From: Solen grandis
Lineage: Eukaryota; Mollusca; Bivalvia; Adapedonta; Solenidae
Reading direction: 5' to 3'
Length of the DNA: 64,000 bases
Assembly (NCBI GenBank): GCA_021229015.1
Contig: CM037778.1
Coordinates: forward strand, 19,723,214 to 19,787,213
This document shows, piece after piece, positions 51,301-63,153 of this stretch; position 1 is the first letter of the stretch, and every line of letters begins with the position of its first letter. The notes under the pieces are model-generated. The model had not been told where the DNA came from. It made no database searches and saw nothing but the letters and a program-made list of their open reading frames with translations. The position numbers and the translations under genes are program-made.

Positions 51301-51779
51301 TTAGCTGGCTTTTGCTGTGCCATAATACACAAACTCCTCAGAAACAAGCCTAACAGTTATTCTTGTTTTTTGCCTAAAAAATTTATTTATGATAAAAGTC
51401 AAATGTATCTGTTATTAAGGGACAGAAAAATTTTTATCCAGGAAGGGCTTATGGTCGTTAGTGGATCTCCCAAATTTTTTAAAAATTAATGAAACCACTT
51501 GGGTGAATAGAAGATTTATTAAAGGCGGGACCCCCCAAAAAAAAAACTTTCTCAAAACCCCACTCTGGTCTCTGTCATAGTTTTTACCTGGTTTTGTGTA
51601 GATTTTGATAAAAACTTTACTCACAATTGTACCCTCCATCCTTAACCCAAAAATGTGCATGACCCGTTTAAGCAAAATAAAAGTTATTAAGTAAAATTAT
51701 GACCTACAGACCGGGCCCCTGGAAATGCCCACATGCGTCCCAAAGGACAAGGGGGACAGGCCACCCAATAAAACTAGGG

Positions 51780-54430
51780 TTTCCCGGTAGTTGGGGGAAA
51801 AATGTGAAAGAATGAGGGGGCTAAAAAATCCCCCGAACAAAGATGGATGTCCCCCAAATTCTGAAAGGGGAAAATTGCAAAGGGAAACCTTTCATGGGCG
51901 GAGGAGGGGCAGGACCAGGTTACCCCCACAGTGCCCAAAACCCCCAAGACCTTTTGGGAAAGAAAAAGGGTTGACAGTGGGGGGAAAGGAAAATGTTATG
52001 GAAGATGCCTGATTTGAGAATGGGCAGGTGTAAGCTGAAAGCATTTGGGGAAAAGCCAATAGAAAGTGTTGCCCGGAGAGTTTGGTTTTAAGGGGCCCAG
52101 CAAGTTCACAGAAGAAGGAGGGGGCGGGGTTTTTGGGGAAAAAGAGTTGGAAACAGTGCTTGAAACAACACTTCTGGAATGGTGAACCACAAGTTTTCAG
52201 TTGGCACCCCTTATGTGCAGCATTTTTTGAAATGGGTTTTGGTTTTCGGGAGAAGAAAGGGGTCATGGATAATGCCGTAGTCAATAAACATCAGAAAAGG
52301 GATCGCCCAACTTAGGGGGAAAACATAAGGGGGCCCACTTATGGTTAAAGGGCGGGCGTTGCCAGAAGAAAAAACCAGAATGGGCTGAGCTCGGGAAAGC
52401 ATTTGTGTGAACAGATTGAAAACTCTAAGAAGAAGGGAAAAAAAAAACAGGAAAAAGGGGACAAGGAAGTGTCCCAAAACTTTACACCCCAAACCCCCTT
52501 CCGTTTCGGAAGCTCCTTTGGGGGGACAAGAAATTTGGGAAGAGGAATTTTCCAAAAAAGGAAGTTAAAGGTTCCCAAAGGGAAAGCTTTCACTTGAAGG
52601 AACAGAGCCCAAAAACTGGGTAACCCTGACACTTTTTTGCCCCCTGATCCCCAAAAACACCTTTCGACGATGCTAACCCAAAAAATTGTAAAAAAAGCCC
52701 ATCTTCGGAAAAGGCGAAAAGCGAAACAGCCCCTGGATCAAATTAAACCCCCTCAAGGTCTAAAAGAATTGTCCGAGGTTTTTTGCAAGAAAATTGGAAG
52801 CTGTTTAAAGGTAGTATGGGGGCCCTTGTCTTAAAGGAAAGGAAAGTACAGGACTTTTTTCCGTTTCCCGGGAAATCAATGGAAAAGTTTTATTTCCCGG
52901 CGTGACCAAGCCCCGGGGAAAAAAGCCTAGGCAAGTGGTTGGGGCCTAAACCCCAGTGAAAAGGAAAAAAATTGACAGAAATAAGAACAGTGTGAAGCCC
53001 TGGATAAAAACCCGGGACAAGAGCGGGTTACGGGGGAGTTTAAAAAAGCCTGGATATATCAGCAGGGAGTACTCCCAAAGGATTTGGGGCCCCTTTTTTG
53101 GGTGTAAGGGATTACCAATATCATGAGTAAAGGGCCCATGGAAAAAACCCCTTAAAAGGGGCTACTCAGAAGATGGTTTGGGGAGTTCCAAGGAGCTTCT
53201 CAAGTATCCCCCTTTATAGCTCTGGTAGCAAGTTTCAACTTCCACTATCTTCAGTCACTGAGGAATTCACGGTCACCAAAGCCGGGGGCCAAGCATAAAA
53301 AATAAGAAAAGTCAGTTTGAAAAGGTAGGGGACCCAAGGAAAAAAGCCCAGCACAGGCAAATGGGAGCAGAAAAAGCTGTCGAGAAGCAGGCCCAAGACT
53401 CAAAAAAAGAATTTATTTAAGTGACACCCACATGGGGTAGATGGGTAGGGTTGTGAAAAAGCCCCCTTTTGGGGGGCCCGAAAATGTTTCCCGAAAAGGG
53501 AGAAAGATGGTAAAAAAAGGGGGGCTGGTCAGCAGAGGAGGAAAAAAAAAGGCCGGCTGGTGCAGTATCTATGAAGAAGCAGGGCATTTGGGGCTGAAAT
53601 AGGAAGGGCCCAAAGGGAGGAATGTGCATGGGAATGACTGATAAAAGATGGCCCAGCACAGAATAAGATTTCTGCTATGTTTGTGTATAACGTATTTCCC
53701 AAAACCCCAAACCCCAAAACTCGGGAAACATGGAACCTCTCTGAAATCGTAACATTTTTAGTTTTTGCAGCAACCCAGGGGAAACCTTGAACATACCCTT
53801 TTCACCCATGCAGGGCAGAAATTGGGCCCGGGGGAAGATACGGTGGCAACATGACAAGACCCTGAGAAAGATTGCGACGGGCCCTGGTTGACCCGGGAAA
53901 GAAGCTCCCATTTGCAGACAAGGCCATCTTTTTAATTTAAAAGAAGGAGAGGGGGGGGAATCGGCCAAAAGAACTGGTCACAGCAAGAGTTATAAACCCT
54001 TCTTGTTGATTTGTTAAAGCATTTGGGAAAAATTCCCATCTAAAGGGTCGCCAGCAAAACCCCTTCATCCAGTATTCTGCTGAGTTAGGTTGAAAAAAAC
54101 GGGTTGTTTTCGGGGAGTTGACAATGAAAGGGGAAGAAAAAAGGGGAGGAAGACATGAGAGAACAAAGGGCCCCCCAAGACCAACTAGGGATGGACAAAG
54201 TGCAATACCCAAAGAGGGAAAAAGGACCGGGAAAAACCCCCCCTTTGATGGGTTGGCAGTGGAGTTTTGCTGGGCATCCTTGGGAGAGTTTAAAACATAA
54301 TATTTGGGCACAAAAGGGGTCCTAAAAATAAGGGGGAAAGCCCCCTTTTGGGCCAAGATTTTCCCTTGGTCGGCACAACTCGGATGTCGGGGGATGCGCC
54401 AAAAATCCGTTTGAAGGGGCTCCACCTGAG
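51780..54430 (+). pseudogene. Non-LTR retrotransposon relic (post-RT region) in corrupted sequence
   Basis: Scattered pieces in shifting frames fit the C-terminal half of a non-LTR ORF2 found in molluscs: GEFKAWIYQQGVLPRILWPL (about 53035-53095), SSVTEEFTVTKAG (about 53250), KWEQKK...GRWVGL-like (about 53360-53450), KISAMFVYNVFPKTPN (about 53665) and GNLEHT...ATQDKTLRKIA-like (about 53780-53875). The order agrees with that region, but I read it from memory of the family pattern and no frame is intact, so the exact clade is open. 51780-53000 may belong to the same element. Confidence 0.5.
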
Positions 54431-54713
54431 AGAGGAATTGGTGCAGTGATTTTCACCATTTTTATTTATTTTAATCTAATAAATTTTAAAAATTTAATTT
54501 AAATTGTTGGAATAGTTGGGTGTCCCTGAAAAGTTCTTGTTAAAAAACCCAATTATCCCGGGTTTCTAGGGGTTTAATTTAGTCATGTGGATTTCTTAAA
54601 TTTTAAATTTATCAGCCCTTTTTTTTCAAAAAAATTTAATTTTAAATGTTTTTAAAAAAAATTGCTTTAAAAATATCTTAAAAACTGACTGATTTTCTTT
54701 ATCTTTTTTTTAG

Positions 54714-54802
54714 GAAGCATTTAAAAATTCATGCCCCATGGAAAGCGGATGAGGCTGACTTGTGCTGACTTTGAAAAATGCTCTAAGGCGCAAAATGTGG
54801 AG
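54714..54802 (+). CDS. Possible internal exon, gene unknown
   Basis: A pyrimidine tract with TTTTTTTTAG precedes it and GTAAGA follows. The 89-nt stretch reads EAFKNSCPMES in phase 0 and, after one apparent base loss, MRLTCADFEKCSKAQNVE to the donor. A one-base error is plausible in this region. It could follow the candidate exon at 37607-37702 (phase 0 to phase 0). Not recognised. Confidence 0.3.
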
Positions 54803-55181
54803 GTAAGAATGTTAAGCTTCCTTTTGTTTTTTTTTGTCTCCTTGTGCATAGCATAACATCAGGATCATTTTTATCTGTTGTAGGTTTTTATTTACACTTT
54901 TTGTCTTGAGCTTTAACTTCAATGTAAAAGCATGGATTCACTCCAAACTTTTGGATACTTGTTGGGGGTTACAGCTGGTAGGAGTCCCAGTGCAAAAAAA
55001 TGAATTTCTTGCCCATTTATTTTTTGAATTATCCCCCTTTAGTTGAAAGGGGTTTAAAAAAAAATGTTGGAGCTATCTTCACTCCGGGTTTGAGTCCTTT
55101 GATCCCCGATGAGGTGTAGAATTGCACAGAACCAAGCTCAAGCTCATTTTTTTTTGGGCATTTTTCCCCTGTATTTGTTTT

Positions 55182-57351
55182 TTATGCCCCCCAAAAGGGT
55201 GGCATATAGTTTCAGTTTTGGCATTGCCCCTTTTTTGGTTTTAATTTTGCATCCCAAGTTTTTCAAGCTTATATCCAGTAAACAATTCCTGGTTTTTAAT
55301 TAGTTTATAAATTTTGTTCAGGGGCATCAGCCCAATGAAGGAAAAATAACTATTGACTAAATTTTAAAATATAAGTTTTTGGCCCCTTTTTTTAGTTTAA
55401 AACCTTTTCCCAAGAATAGGATGGCTATTGTATGCCCTGGATTAGTTTTCCAACATCGTGTCTGTGCCCAAAAGGGAAATGTTTAAAAAATTTTTGGTTT
55501 AAAAATTGCCATTATCCCCACTTTTAAATCAAGGGTTTTGTCCCTAAAAACTTTACCATGTGTTTTCATCACCAGCCCAACCAGTAGAATGGGCCCAGAA
55601 ACTCTTTCAAATATTTTTGCTTTTTTATGGCCCTTTTTTGATTAAAAAAAAAATGAAAAAGGTTTTTTTTAAACATTCCCATTATCCCCATTTTTAGTGT
55701 TGTTTTTCAAAAAAAAATGCGCCCTTTTGTCAAACTCGGCCCCCGTTTTGTCCGTCTTTCTGGAATCTTAACATTGTCCTAATTCTCTACTTTTCCCATA
55801 TACAAAAATTCTTTTTTTGGTTGATTTTTCATCGGGGAAAAATGCCTTTTAAAAACCCTTATGAAAATTTTTCCCCTTTTGGGGCCATGACCTTATTTTT
55901 GGACCTTTTTTTGCTATATTTTTTAAAAAATTTTTAGAAAAACCTGTCATTTCGAACCGTTACCAACGGGCCCACTGATATTTAACATGTAAATTCCCTT
56001 GTGGAAAGCCCTTTCCTTTAAATTTTTTACATTTTGGGAGTTTTGCCCTTGGGGCCCTTTGATCTTTGCCCTATTTTTGAAATATGTAAAAAAAAGTGGC
56101 CGTTTTTTTTTTAAATATTTGCTTGCTTTCTTTTATATTTGGTTTGATTTACATAATGACAAGGATTTTTCAGTTTAATATTCATTTTTTATGTACGCCC
56201 TTTTTCCTTTAAAATTATTTTTCCATTACTTTTGGGCAATTTTTTAATCGATTTTTTCTTTGTCTTTTTTTCAATTTTTTTTTTTTAAAAAAATAGGGAA
56301 TTTTGGGTTTTTGTCAAAATAGGGAACCTGTGCAGGTGTTTTTTTGGGTTTCAGGATCTTTAGGCAGATAAAAAGAAAAAAAAAATTTTTAATGTTTTTA
56401 AAAATTTTAAAAAAAGTTTTGTGTTGTTTTTTAAAAAAAAAACTAAATTGGAAAAGCAAATTGTGATTATTTGCTTAAAAATTTTAACTTCTTTGTTTTG
56501 GGTATAATTCTATTCCATGCATAGGTAAAGATAACCCTTAAGGAAAAAGGGGAAAAATTTTAAAAGGTTTTGGGTATTTAAAACTTTGCTTTAAAGGTTT
56601 ACACTTTCAGTTGTGATTTTCGGTAAAATTTTTTAAGGTTTTAAACAAAAAATTTTGTAATTTTGGGGAAAAAACAGCCAGCTTTGGCCCCCGCATGGGG
56701 TTTGTTCTTTTTAAACTAAATTGGTGGCCCCCCAAATTTCACAATGGATAAATTATTAAAAAAAACCCATTGGAAAAGGGGGGTAATTTTTCCAAATATT
56801 CTTGCATTTTTTATGGCCCTTTGGATTTAAAAAAAAAATTGTAAAGGTTTTTTTTTAAAAATTGGGGCTTAAAATTTTCCAATTTCTTTTTGTTGATTTT
56901 CCCTTTAATAATTCAAACATGAAATTGCATTCTTTGTTGGGGGGCAGGCTCTGTCATTTTTTTAAAAAATATTTTTTGTCCGTTTCTTTTTTTAAATCTC
57001 GCTTAAGGTTTTCAGCCACCTCTTTTTTTTATTTTTACCCTTTGCGTATTATTTTAATTTATTTTGAATAGTTTTTATGACCTCCCCTTAAATTGTATAC
57101 AGCGGGAGTTAAAAAAACTATGTCTTGGATTTTGATTTTCCCCTTTTGTGACTTGATTAATCTTTTTTTACTAACTCACTTTTTCACTGAACTTTTTGAT
57201 ATTGCTTTAAAACTTGGGGCAAAATGTTTAAATTTCTTTGGTTATTTTGATTTTAAAACAGAGTTTTGCCAAAAATTTTGATATTTATTTTTCCCTTTGG
57301 GAAGGGATTCGAAATAGGTGAGCATGCTGTCTTTTTGGGACAGCTCTTGTT
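55182..57351 (-). mobile_element. Degraded family C end and family F element
   Basis: TATGCCCCCCAAAAGGGTGGCATATAG at 55182 resembles the family C terminal hairpin. From about 55382 family F phrases appear (AAGAATAGGATGGCTATTG, later GGGGCATCAG). The family F 5' end GCTGTC...GGACAGCTCTTGTT is at about 57326-57351. The sequence is too damaged for exact borders. Confidence 0.45.
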
Positions 57352-58004
57352 GTTCAAAACTATACTTTAAAAAAAAGTATCATATGAATTTACTTAAAAC
57401 AGAAGGGCCTAGCTAGGTGAATAAAAAAAATGGTTTTGTCTTCCCAAACCTAAATTTTATTTTCGTGCAAAAAAGGATCTCTAAAAAAAAAAGTAAAAAT
57501 TTTGAAATTTTATAAATATGAAGCTTATGAAAAAGGGGTCATTTTATGAAAAAAGAAACCCTTTTGAAATGATATAAATTAGAAAAACAAGAGATATTTT
57601 GTTATTTACATAAAACGGCGGGGGGCATTAGTGTCGAAGGACACTTCCTTGTTTGGGTTTGAATCTCACTTAAGTTTTTTGTACCACTTCCTTTTTTCAC
57701 TGAATCCCTTTAGGTATTGCTTTTTTAAAATTGGTTTTATTGTTATGACCATTTACTCCTCCCGTAAGCAAGATGGGGTAAAATCTTTTCATTGGTTTTG
57801 TAAATTATTCCCTTTTTACCAGAATCTCACTTTAAATTTTTTTTTTGTTTTTCCACTTGGGGCAATGTGAGTATAAGGACGGATGAATTTTCCGTCTTTT
57901 TCCTCCCCCAAATTTTTTTTCACTTAGAAATTTAAACTTTAAGCAGTCATTTCAAACTTATGAATTATTTCTGGTTTAAATTTATTTTTTATTATATTCA
58001 CCCT

Positions 58005-58245
58005 TGGGGCCTGTGGCCGGAGGGTAAAGTCACCAACTTTAAACTCGCTTTTGGCCCCCCCCGCATGGGTTCGAAACCGGGAGGGTCACCCTTTGGGTTT
58101 TTTCCGGGGAGGAAGCCTTCCCTTGGCATGCGGAGGTTTGGGGTTTAACCCCGGGTGCCTCAGTGCATTTAGGGGTTTTTTTTCATCTGTAATTAGTGGG
58201 CGTCGAAAAATGACTGAAAAACTGCAGAGTGACTGTAAACTCAAA
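58005..58245 (+). mobile_element. tRNA-derived SINE, corrupted copy
   Basis: Same family as 19330-19592. The A-box region is GTGGCCGGAGGGTAAAGTC and the B-box GGGTTCGAAACC. The body phrases CATCTGTAATTAG and TGTAAACTCAAA are kept. Comparison of the two copies shows the post-gap base damage directly. Confidence 0.6.
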
Positions 58246-59559
58246 AAAAACAATAAAATATTTCCCCAAAAAAATAGTTTTAATTTTGACCCCGTTTCTT
58301 GTTTGTATTTTATTGGACCTGGCGTTTTTTTTTACAGCTCTGTAACTTTTTGAGCAGTGAAGTCAATTTTTTGTCAGGTGAGCATCTTCAGAGCCCTTTT
58401 TGGCCCCCTTTTTCTTTAGTTACTTTTAAAACAGGGTTGCCTGTTTTATTTCTGTGAAGGCTTACCAAAATTCATTCTGTTGTCTAAAAGCCACTGTTGG
58501 GGGGTTTTATGCTCCAGACCCGGTACCCCTTCAGGTTTTTCCGTGGGGTGGCCGTGAAAACTGCAAATTCCCCAGGGACAAGGAAATGGACTACAGGATT
58601 TACAATTCCTCCCCCCCCCAAAATACCACTTGATATTTCATTAAAAGGTTTCAGGTTTTATCCCTTTTTTATGGGGAAGTTATTTTCCCCTTTTGGCACA
58701 AAAAGGGAATTAAAGAGAGACCCCGGTCTGTTTTCTCCTTGGAGGGGCTGATCAGATCAGAGTTTTTCTGTTTTCTCACACACCATTGTTGCATTGGGTT
58801 CTTCACTGTCCCGCATGGCAAAGATTTCTGCTTTTGGGAAAAGGCCCCTGACTTTTTTAAAACCCCGAGACCTAGAAAAATAAAGAGAAGTAATAGTAAC
58901 TTTATTCTGTATTATGACTTTTTTTCAGCCCATGGCTTTTTATGACGGGGGGGAAAAGCCTTCGATTCCAAAGGGAAACCCCCGCCAGCCCCAAAGGCCA
59001 AAAAGAAGCTTTAGTTTTTTGACATTCAATCAAGTCTTTGATTTACAAGAACCCGAAGCCCCCTAAGTCAGGGTTGGGGCCCCCCCAAGCCCAGACACAA
59101 GCCCCAAAGGGGGTGTTTTGACCCGGTCAAGATGAAGGAAAATCACTTTTACCGAGGAATCTGTGGTAAAGTAATTTGGGGTTCTACCCTAAGAAACAAA
59201 TTTTGGAGGTTGGAACATGTGGGGAAACCGATTGGGCCCGTCCCTTCTCCCCCAAAAGGGTTTATATAACCCTCTGTTGCAGGGGGTATGAACCCCTTTT
59301 TGTGGGAGCTCTTTTTTGCAAAAATAAAATAATTTTTTTTTTTTGTCCCCCTCACTAAATGTAACCAAAATTTAAAAAGGGGCACTTACCACACGCCCCA
59401 AAGCTAGCTTGTTGCAAGATAGAAAAGTGCCCCTTTTATCCTTTAACTTTAAAAACCCCCCCCTCCTTTTTAAAAATCTGTCCTCAGATTCTGGAAAGTT
59501 TGGGAAAAATTTGTGGGACTTTTAAGGGTGCCCTTTCCCCTTTTACAACTGTGAGTTAT

Positions 59560-59705
59560 TTAAAGGTGGGGCCAAAAAGGGAAAAAAGTAAAATTCCCAC
59601 GGGCCCCAGCTGGAATCAAACTCGTGACCCCTTTTTGTATGCAAATCGGGTTTACTCTACCTTTTTTGCACAAAAAAAACTAGCTCTTTTTGGGAAAATT
59701 TGTAC
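59560..59705 (-). mobile_element. Possible second tRNA-derived SINE type
   Basis: Read on the minus strand, GGTAGAGTAAACCCGATTTGC resembles an A-box arm and CACGAGTTTGATTCCAGCTG a B-box, spaced as in a tRNA. It differs from the 58005 family. The sequence is damaged, so this is tentative. Confidence 0.4.
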
Positions 59706-62609
59706 AAGTGCCTTTTTACCTCTACTACATGGCCTTATTTTTTACACTGTTTGGGGGGTGTTTTAATGTGTGTTTTCTTTGTTTTCAAGTAACAAAGTCC
59801 CAGCTTTTTACTTTTTTTTGTTTAACCCGGTCATGTTTTTAAAATACCCGGGGGTACAATTTATCACAACAAAAATTTTAAATTTTCCCAGCTTGAAGGT
59901 CTAGGTTTCCTTTCTCTCAAATTTTTCCTATGGAAATTTTGTAACCTCGGGTTAAATTTTTTTGTGAATAAAAAGTTTTGAAATATCATAAATTTTCCCC
60001 GGACAAGGTGTTTTTTTCTAACCCAAAAAACAAAGTTTTTGTTCAAGGTCAAGTCACAAAAAGTCAGGGAACTTTAAAATCATATCAAGCTGTAACCCTT
60101 TTATTTTAAATGGGCAAGTTTTGGGAAATTTAAAAGATCCCAGCTGTATTTCTTCATGATTTATGATTCAGTAAAAACTATGCTTTAATAAACAATTTTT
60201 GATAATAATTTTTCAACTTTTTTGGGGCTTTCTTGGCCCTCTTTTTTGTGTATGGGGCTTGTTTAGAAATTTTTTAAACATACCGTTTAAATGATCCCTA
60301 GGACAGACAATTTGTCCCTTTTGGGCAAGTTTCCCGGACAAACATGGGGGGGCAAGTCCCAGCATTTTGGGGGACTTTAAAATTTCCCGGCTGTCCTTTG
60401 TTGTATTTGGTCCAAATTTTAAAAAAAAAAATTTGGGAATATGATCCTTTTTACCCAAAACAACATTATGCTTTTTTTTTAATGCCTCGTAACATAGGCT
60501 TAGAAGTATAAAAGTATAAAATTTAAAAAAAAAATGCCCCACAGTTTATTCAATAATGCATATCCCCAACTGGTTTAAAACCCCAGGTAAAATAAAACTT
60601 TCAAAAAAACAGTCTTTATTTTTTCTTTTTGGTTTTAATGGTTTTTGAAAAAAGTAGTCAGTTGATTTAAGGTTTTAAAAAAAAAGTTAAATTTTTTTCC
60701 CTTATATCCCAGTTCCCTGAAAAGATTTTAAAATTGTTGATTTTTATCCTTTTAAATTTTTTTAAGTATCTTTAAATCCCCGTGGCATATGGAAATTCAT
60801 AGATAGATAGAATTTTGGAGAGAAGTGCAGGGGACAAGAACCCATTACATTTTGGGGTTTGCACTTATCCTGTAAAAAAGCGCAGTTCCGGAATCATAAC
60901 CCCTTTCCATTGGTTTTTTTTGGTTTTATCTCTGGGGGGGGGGGGGGGGGGGTCATTGTTGGAGATCTTGGTTGCTTTCAAAAATGACAAAAAATTGTTA
61001 AAACAAAAATATTATTAGTTAAACTTAAGTGCTCTGGTGGCGTTTTTGGGGCCCCTGTGGCCCCTTTTTTTTAAAATATAGGGCCCCAAAAAATTGGAAA
61101 AAAAAAATTTTCTTTTTTTAAAAAATTGTATTAAAGATTTTTAAAATTTTTAAAAGAGTGTTTGGGTTTTACCGGGAGTTTTTTTTTTTATCATTGACTA
61201 AAAATGTTATTTTGCCCCAAAAAAAGTGAAGGAAAAAGACTTTTCCCCAAAAACCCTTTTTTAAGTGTGTTTTGGTGTGTGTTTAGGAGGGCGAAAATGT
61301 ATTATAAAGGAAAACACGGGGCATGTGTTTGGGGGCAGGGCGAAAGGGAAGAGATCAGAGGGCCTGCAAAGGGCTTTGGCCCCCCCGACCCGGCCTTTCC
61401 CCCGTGTTCCCAGGTTCACCCCATTCATATCTGAAGGGGTTAAATGAGTCAAAGTTTGAGATCTTGAAAAATGCCCCAAATATATTTTTTTTTATTTTAA
61501 AAAAGTTTTTTTTTTTTATCTGCTTTTCAGTTTTGGGTTTGGGGGATTTTTTAAATGCTTACAGCATTTATAAGTACCAACATAAATTGCACATATCCCG
61601 GGACATCATGTAGCTTAATTTTCTTTTTTCGTAAAAAAAGGGAGAAGTGTTTTCAGACCTCCAATGATTTTGATGTGTTTTTATTTTTATCCTTAGCTTT
61701 TTTCCCAAAACTGCATGACAGGTTACAGTAAATGTTTACAAAACGGTATCTTGGGGTAATTTATCATCCCTTTAAAAGTTTTGTTTTAATTTAAAACCAA
61801 AAATTAAAAAACAAATATATTACTGTGACTCTCATGGTTCTTAGAATTCCACTTATGAAAAATATCTTTTTTTACTGGGATGAAAAATTTTTGGTTTTAA
61901 GATTAATGTGGTTTTAAAAAATTGGGAATTTCTGATTTTTTCCTGATGGGATTTAAGGGAAAGGCCATGTGGAAAATCAGGGCCCCCTAAACCCGGAGAA
62001 AAATTTTGAGTAAACACAATTTTTAGCCCGTCTGTTTCAAAGAAAAAGTCGAGCTACTATGTCGTGCGTGCTAAAAAAAAAAAAAATAAAAATGTTTGCC
62101 TATTTTTAAATTTTCAAAGGTATCAAAAAACAAACTTGGAAAACTTTTTTATTATGACATGGGCGCAGTGTTTAAAAAAAGGGGCATTATTGGAAATCTT
62201 TAATTTTTAGAGCTATGCCCCCTTTTTTTTATAGAATTTTTGGCAAAATTGCTTATTAAGTTTGAATGATTTAAAAATATTTAATGGTTTTCAAAGCAAA
62301 ACTTGAAAAACTTGATAGAAGATAAAAATAGTTTAAATGTTTTCTTTTTTGTTGTGTAAATAGTGTTTTTTTTAATGATAGATTGGGTGGTTTTTGGTTT
62401 TGTTGTTAAAGGGCGTTTTGTAATCACCTTCCCAAATTTGGGCCCTTGGGAGTAAAGTTTTAAAAAAAAAATATGTACAACCCCTTTTTAATTTTTATTT
62501 AAAGTTTAAAAAAATATAAATGTGCTTTTTTGTAGGGTGATAAAAAAAAGGCTTCCATTGTGTTCAAGCTGATTTAGTTTATCCCAGGAGTGATCTCGTG
62601 TATTTTCAG

Positions 62610-62692
62610 CAAGCAATATGTATGGACCCGATGTGGAAAACCCCCTGGGCATTGAGGGGCTTCGCTGCACGCTCCCAAAGCTCGATCTGCAA
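62610..62692 (+). CDS. Possible internal exon, gene unknown
   Basis: GTGTATTTTCAG precedes and GTAAGG follows an 83-nt stretch of visibly better quality than its surroundings. One frame is open throughout: SNMYGPDVENPLGIEGLRC and TLPKLDLQ, ending in phase 0. It is not recognised. It may belong to the same plus-strand gene as 54714-54802, although the starting phase would not match that exon without an error. Confidence 0.3.
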
Positions 62693-63153
62693 GTAAGGTT
62701 TTATCGATGTCTAAAAGATAAAATTCCCTTAAAAAAGGGATTTCCAAAAAGGGCCTTTATTTTGTTGTTTTTGAAAAAATTATTAATTGGGGTTTTTTTT
62801 ATGAAAAAAAAAACCCGTAGAAAGGGTATGTTTTCTTGGGGGTTTAAATTTTATGAAAACAAGAAATGTGTTTACAAAGATATGAAACCGGGGTTTTTAA
62901 GTGTCTCCCCCGGAAACAAAGCTATTTTTTGTTCTGTTTTTAAGAAAAAAAGTTTCAGCTATTGTCATGAACCTCTCTTCATCTGAGTTGTGTTTGCTAA
63001 AAGGGTTTTTATTCAAAATTTAAAATTCCCCCCAAAAACATCCAGGGATTTAAACACTTCAAAAATTGGGGATTCCCCATTCCTATCAAAAAAAGGGGTT
63101 TATTTCAAAAAAAAACAGGGAACTCTAAAAAAAATTTTTGGCAAAGTTATACC

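Noticed and set aside
53937..54425. Minus-strand ORF of 162 codons
   Set aside because: It lies in corrupted sequence over the plus-strand non-LTR relic and shows no domain.
54714..54802. Anoctamin-like reading (KIHAPW) of this possible exon
   Set aside because: Only six residues fit and the frame stops soon after; the phase 0 frame with one base error runs to the donor instead.
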